Shown here: positions 5,586 to 6,852 of the stretch, one piece after another
Layout of the letters: each line of letters starts with the position of its first letter
How positions within the stretch are numbered: position 1 is the stretch's first letter
Assembly (NCBI GenBank): GCA_021162125.1
Contig: JAGGZG010000267.1
Location: 1 to 6,852 of the forward strand
DNA: 6,852 nucleotides
Reading direction: 5' to 3'
DNA from: Anaerolineae bacterium
GTDB lineage: Bacteria > Chloroflexota > Anaerolineae > JACIWR01
Program-made: the position numbers and the translations under genes
Notes under the pieces: generated by a model
What the model was told of the DNA's origin: nothing
Seen by the model: the letters and a program-made list of their open reading frames with translations, nothing else
Databases searched by the model: none

Positions 5586-6719
5586 ATGGGCTCCAAATTA
5601 ACCTTGGGAAAAGTTCTCGTCTACGCCGTCCTCATCCTGGGAGCAGTGGCCGCCGTCTATCCTTTCGCATGGATGGTACTCACCTCGTTCAAGAGTTACG
5701 GCGAAACGGCGGGCAACAAAGAGTGGCCCTTCACCTTTACCCCGGCCTACTTCCTGCGGAGCGCCAGCCCCACGACGTTGGACGATTTCAAGGTAGGCGA
5801 TTTCGTCTACATACGAGGGAAGCCTGGCCCCGATGGCGTCCAGGTGCTCACCAGCATGGCCTACGTCCCCTCCGACAACCCACGCCCCCTCGGCCGCGAA
5901 TTTCGCATCTTAGACATCCGTGGAAACGAGATTGACGTGGAGTCGGAATTCGGCCACACCACGGTGCGGGTGGACGAGAACACATTCTTCCGCGGCCGGC
6001 AGACCATCCCTACCCTGCTGTACAATTTCAAGGTGGTGCTGGACGACGTGCCTTTCCTGCCCCAGTATAATGAGCGCGAAGGTCGCTGGTGGCCTGGCTA
6101 CTTTGCCAACAGCCTGCTCACCTCGTTCATGACCGTCGGCGGCGTCTTGTTCACGTCCATATTGGCGGCCTACGCCTTCTCCAGGCTTCACTTCCCCGGC
6201 CGGGACACCTTTTTCCTCCTCTTCCAGGCCACCATGATGATCCCCGGCCAGGTGACCCTGATCCCTAACTTTCTCATGGTCAACGACCTGGGCTGGCGCG
6301 ATACTTATTGGGCACTGACCCTGCCGTTTTTTGCCAGCGCTTTCAACACCTTTCTGCTGCGCCAGTTCTTCGCCCAGATACCCGACGAGCTGTACGACGC
6401 GGCGCTCATTGACGGCTGCGGACACTTTCGCTTCCTGTGGCAGATCGTCCTCCCCCTTTCGCGGGCCGCCCTGGTGACCACGGCCCTACTCACCTTCCTG
6501 GGATCCTGGAATGCGCTGCTGTGGCCGATGATCGTCATCAACAAGACGCGGCTGATGCCCGTGCAGGTCGGTCTTAAATCCTTCGTGGTGGACGAGGGTG
6601 TGCAGACGCAGCAGATGATGGCCGCCTCTCTACTGGCCGTCTTACCTACACTGATCCTCTACTTCTTTACCCAGAAGACGTTTACCGAGGGAATCTCCAC
6701 TACAGGGCTAAAAGGGTAA
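5586..6719 (+). CDS. ABC importer permease, MalG/UgpE-type (CUT1-like), with extracytoplasmic insertion
   Basis: This 377-residue inner-membrane protein is the partner of the preceding permease. Helix 1 is about 9-33. The core resumes at 171-199 (F-A-N-S-L, then AAYAFSRLHFPG), with further helices near 208-230, 240-260, 292-316 and 345-362. The EAA loop is 268-290 (E-L-Y-D-A-A-L-I-D-G through I-V-L-P), with Asp in place of the first Glu of EAA. Usual members are about 270-300 residues; the excess lies at about 60-141, between helices 1 and 2. That loop faces outward in this family, and here it carries a beta-rich stretch (VGDFVYIRG, EFRILDIRGNEIDVES, TTVRVDENTFFRG) resembling a small barrel. 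It could contact the binding protein, the lipoprotein encoded upstream, or the substrate. ATG 5586 is preceded by purine-rich GGGGAG (5571-5576) at 9-nt spacing. No ATPase or binding protein follows within the remaining 130 nt; many CUT1 systems share an ATPase encoded elsewhere. Confidence 0.92.
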   Translation: MGSKLTLGKVLVYAVLILGAVAAVYPFAWMVLTSFKSYGETAGNKEWPFTFTPAYFLRSASPTTLDDFKVGDFVYIRGKPGPDGVQVLTSMAYVPSDNPRPLGREFRILDIRGNEIDVESEFGHTTVRVDENTFFRGRQTIPTLLYNFKVVLDDVPFLPQYNEREGRWWPGYFANSLLTSFMTVGGVLFTSILAAYAFSRLHFPGRDTFFLLFQATMMIPGQVTLIPNFLMVNDLGWRDTYWALTLPFFASAFNTFLLRQFFAQIPDELYDAALIDGCGHFRFLWQIVLPLSRAALVTTALLTFLGSWNALLWPMIVINKTRLMPVQVGLKSFVVDEGVQTQQMMAASLLAVLPTLILYFFTQKTFTEGISTTGLKG

Positions 6720-6775
6720 AAGGAAATGGGATGGTTCAATTATGGGCTGAAATAGGTTGACACTTTTGTGCCCCC

Positions 6776-6826
6776 GCCCGGCGATGAAATCGCCGGGCTA
6801 CAGAACGGCGCCGGATAAATTCCGGC
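6776..6826. repeat. REP-like palindromic element (two hairpins)
   Basis: GCCCGGCGAT (6776-6785) and ATCGCCGGGC (6789-6798) form a perfect 10-bp stem around a 3-nt loop. Twelve bases later GCCGGA (6810-6815) and TCCGGC (6821-6826) form a second 6-bp stem. The element lies 57 nt behind the last permease stop. No T tract follows either stem, so it is a poor intrinsic terminator. GC-rich palindromes with an unpaired link are typical of dispersed intergenic repeats; other genomic copies cannot be seen from this window. It may stabilise the 3' end of the operon transcript. Confidence 0.6.
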
Positions 6827-6852
6827 TAAAACTGGAGTTTCGAGGGCAAATA

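Noticed and set aside
6757..6762. TTGACA resembling a -35 box
   Set aside because: The sequence 17 nt downstream is the GC-rich palindrome, with no -10 box.
1..6852. tRNA, rRNA, CRISPR array or transposase
   Set aside because: No cloverleaf or rRNA sequence, no regularly spaced repeats and no transposase-like reading frame were seen on either strand.

Overview
The window reads as an accessory stretch of a GC-rich bacterium. The genes strongly prefer G or C at third codon positions, use good Shine-Dalgarno sites and some GTG starts. A proline/threonine-rich 'PTPTP' linker follows the lipoprotein signal, and a GC-rich palindrome sits at the right edge. Together these suggest Chloroflexota (Anaerolineae-like), but this is an inference from style; there is no phylogenetic marker here. 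Every gene I accept lies on the + strand.

Left block (about 54-2168). A near-consensus sigma-70-type promoter is followed by a 61-residue peptide ending in a CxxC-Asn tail, a GNAT-family acetyltransferase, and a radical SAM/SPASM enzyme whose C-terminus looks like a PqqD-type peptide-binding domain. The last two genes overlap by 4 bases, and a hairpin with a T tract closes the block. The organisation (small precursor, tailoring enzymes, fused leader-binding module) is that of a RiPP (ribosomally made, post-translationally modified peptide) cassette. I do not recognise the precursor family, so this is the best candidate in the window for an undescribed system.

Middle block (2169-2680). No large gene. 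It holds one plausible 63-residue, strongly basic small protein with a near-perfect Shine-Dalgarno site, two more near-perfect Shine-Dalgarno-like sequences inside that reading frame, a fourth weaker one after it, and several hairpins including a perfect 11-bp inverted repeat. The rest appears non-coding.

Right block (2681-6719). A perfect consensus promoter (TTGACA, 17-nt spacer, TATAAT), with a 10-bp direct repeat just downstream of it, drives what looks like a three-gene operon. Its products are a secreted, probably lipid-anchored phospholipase D-fold protein with two HKD motifs and a C-terminal OB-fold-like domain, and two MalF/MalG-type (CUT1-like) ABC importer permeases. Both permeases are larger than usual. 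The first has extra N-terminal and internal membrane segments; the second has an insertion of about 80 residues, rich in beta structure, in its first extracytoplasmic loop. No solute-binding protein or ATPase gene is in the window. A plausible but unproven reading is that the phosphodiesterase-fold lipoprotein releases or senses a substrate outside the membrane that the permeases import. A palindromic repeat with two hairpins (6776-6826) lies downstream.
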